A DNA stretch of 6,935 bases. Source: Trebonia sp. (GTDB lineage: Bacteria; Actinomycetota; Actinomycetes; Streptosporangiales; Streptosporangiaceae). Below the pieces are notes generated by a model. That model was not told where the DNA came from. It saw only the letters and a program-made list of their open reading frames with translations, and searched no databases. The translations under genes were made by a program, and so were the position numbers. Shown here piece after piece: positions 5,829-6,935 of this stretch. How positions within the stretch are numbered: the stretch's first letter is position 1; each line of letters starts with the position of its first letter. Where the stretch lies: NCBI GenBank assembly GCA_030038035.1, contig JASHPP010000616.1, forward strand, positions 1-6,935, written 5' to 3'.

Positions 5829-6935
5829 CTATGCGCCGTCACCTGGGTCGGGACCGGCGGCGGGCATCCGCGCGGCACCGCCGGCGGCGGCTCGCCTTGG
5901 CGCGACGACGCCGACCGGCAGCTGCGGCATGCTGGCCGAGCGGTCGGGCTGGCCGACCAGCCGGTACACCTGCGACCCGTCCACGGTCTCGTTCTCAAGC
6001 AGCAGTCCGACCAGCGTGTCCAGCTCGCTCCTGTGGTCCTTGATCAGCTGCATCGCCCTGGCCTCGGCCTGGCGCAGCAGCTTGGTCACCTCCCGGTCGA
6101 TCTCCGCCTGGGTGGCCTCGGCGAACGGGCGGCTGGACATGCCGGGGCCGCTGCCGCTGAGGAAGACCGAGCCGCCTTCTGGGTAGCTGATCGGGCCGAG
6201 CGTGTCGGACAGGCCGAACTCCCTGACCATCTTGACGGCCAGCTCGGTCGCACCAGTCAGGTCGTTGGCCGCGCCGGTGGAGCCCTGGCCGAGCACCACC
6301 ACCTCGGCGGCCCGGCCGCCGAGCCGCACCGCGAGCGAATCCTGCAGGTAGTCCTCGCCGAACATGTGCCGTTCCACCAGCGGCAGCTGCTCGGTCACTC
6401 CCAGCGCCTGCCCGGCCGGCAGGATCGTCACCTTGGCCACCGGGTCGGCGTGCGCCGACAGCGCCGCGACCAGGGCGTGCCCGGACTCGTGCACCGCCAC
6501 CGCGTGCTTCTCCTCGGGCAGCAGCACGTTGGAGCTCTCCCTGCGGCCGAGGATGATCCGGTCCCTGGCCGCGTCGAAGTCGGCGGCCGTGAGGACGTCG
6601 CGTCCGGCCCGGACCGCGACGATGGCGGCCTCGTTGGCCAGGTTGGCCAGGTCGGCGCCGGAGAAGCCAGGGGTGCCCCTGGCGATGGCGCTCAGGTCCA
6701 CGTCCGGGGCCAGCGTCTTGTCCCTGCAGTGCACGCCCAGGATCGCGGTCCGCTCGGCGACGTTCGGCAGCGGGATCGTGACCTGACGGTCGAACCGGCC
6801 GGGCCGGAGCAGGGCGGGGTCGAGAACCTCCGGCCGGTTGGTGGCGGCGAGCACCACGATGCCCGTCGACGGGTCGAACCCGTCCATCTCCGCCAGCAGC
6901 TGGTTGAGGGTCTGCTCGCGCTCGTCGTTGGAGAC
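5829..6935 (-). CDS. ftsH: ATP-dependent zinc metalloprotease FtsH (N-terminus cut by window edge)
   Basis: The frame is open from the window edge to TAG at 5831-5829, leaving 368 residues of the C-terminal part. FtsH is a membrane-anchored hexameric AAA+ protease that unfolds and degrades membrane and short-lived cytosolic proteins. Seen in order: [19 protein letters not shown] just after Walker B; the second region of homology ATNRP...LLRPGRFDR (31-50) with the arginine-finger positions; the AAA lid with [15 protein letters not shown]; the zinc motif HESGH (149-153); and STGAAND, whose Asp225 is the expected third zinc ligand. ATPase and protease halves therefore both look functional. The end (about 341-368) is a Pro/Ala/Gly-rich tail. 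Walker A, Walker B and the membrane helices lie outside the window. Parts of the protease domain ([24 protein letters not shown]) differ from housekeeping FtsH as I remember it, so it may be a second paralogue. A LuxR regulator follows after 44 bp. Confidence 0.95.
   Translation of the reverse strand, partial: VSNDEREQTLNQLLAEMDGFDPSTGIVVLAATNRPEVLDPALLRPGRFDRQVTIPLPNVAERTAILGVHCRDKTLAPDVDLSAIARGTPGFSGADLANLANEAAIVAVRAGRDVLTAADFDAARDRIILGRRESSNVLLPEEKHAVAVHESGHALVAALSAHADPVAKVTILPAGQALGVTEQLPLVERHMFGEDYLQDSLAVRLGGRAAEVVVLGQGSTGAANDLTGATELAVKMVREFGLSDTLGPISYPEGGSVFLSGSGPGMSSRPFAEATQAEIDREVTKLLRQAEARAMQLIKDHRSELDTLVGLLLENETVDGSQVYRLVGQPDRSASMPQLPVGVVAPRRAAAGGAARMPAAGPDPGDGA

Noticed and set aside
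4045..6186. 713-codon open frame on the plus strand
   Set aside because: It lies antisense to the LuxR regulator and ftsH, whose motifs are unmistakable. The translation is Arg/Pro/Gln/Gly-rich low complexity with no recognisable domain, as expected for a shadow frame in very high-GC DNA.

Overview
The window is very GC-rich, its real genes use G or C at almost every third codon position, and all recognisable genes lie on the minus strand. The families present (a Ser/Thr kinase with the VHRDYKPEN signature, a large ATP-binding LuxR regulator, an actinobacterial-type FtsH, and a VOC protein with a small companion gene) point to a high-GC actinomycete. I cannot fix the genus.

Layout in the direction of transcription (right to left). 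(1) 6935-5829 is the C-terminal part of an FtsH-type membrane AAA+ zinc protease, cut by the window edge. (2) 5784-2947, starting 44 bp later, is a 945-residue LAL-type (MalT-like) LuxR regulator, probably cotranscribed with ftsH. A bulged hairpin begins exactly at its stop codon, and a second perfect hairpin lies 75 bp further on. (3) 2829-2345 is a VOC (glyoxalase/bleomycin-resistance fold) gene with a good ribosome binding site and a readable reading frame, but broken by three lesions: Trp46 to stop, a one-base deletion in a G-run, and a Glu codon turned to TAG. (4) 2343-2143 is an intact 66-residue Trp/His-rich small gene one base after the VOC stop. (5) 2142-1609 is a 534-bp gap with no credible gene. 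Its right part is packed with inverted repeats. Its left part is AT-richer and holds a TTGACA-containing candidate promoter. (6) 1608-796 is a single-pass membrane protein with a Pro-rich cytoplasmic part carrying three PPTEA repeats and a C-terminal extracytoplasmic beta domain with two cysteines. (7) 762-1 is a Ser/Thr protein kinase whose whole catalytic core is visible. The window ends just as the kinase fold finishes.

Functional reading. Genes 6 and 7 look like a two-gene unit in which the sensor-like membrane protein and the kinase are encoded separately; that pairing is inference. Genes 1 and 2 are a probable operon of membrane proteolysis plus transcriptional control. Genes 3 and 4 are a decayed VOC unit. 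I see no mobile element, CRISPR array, tRNA or rRNA.
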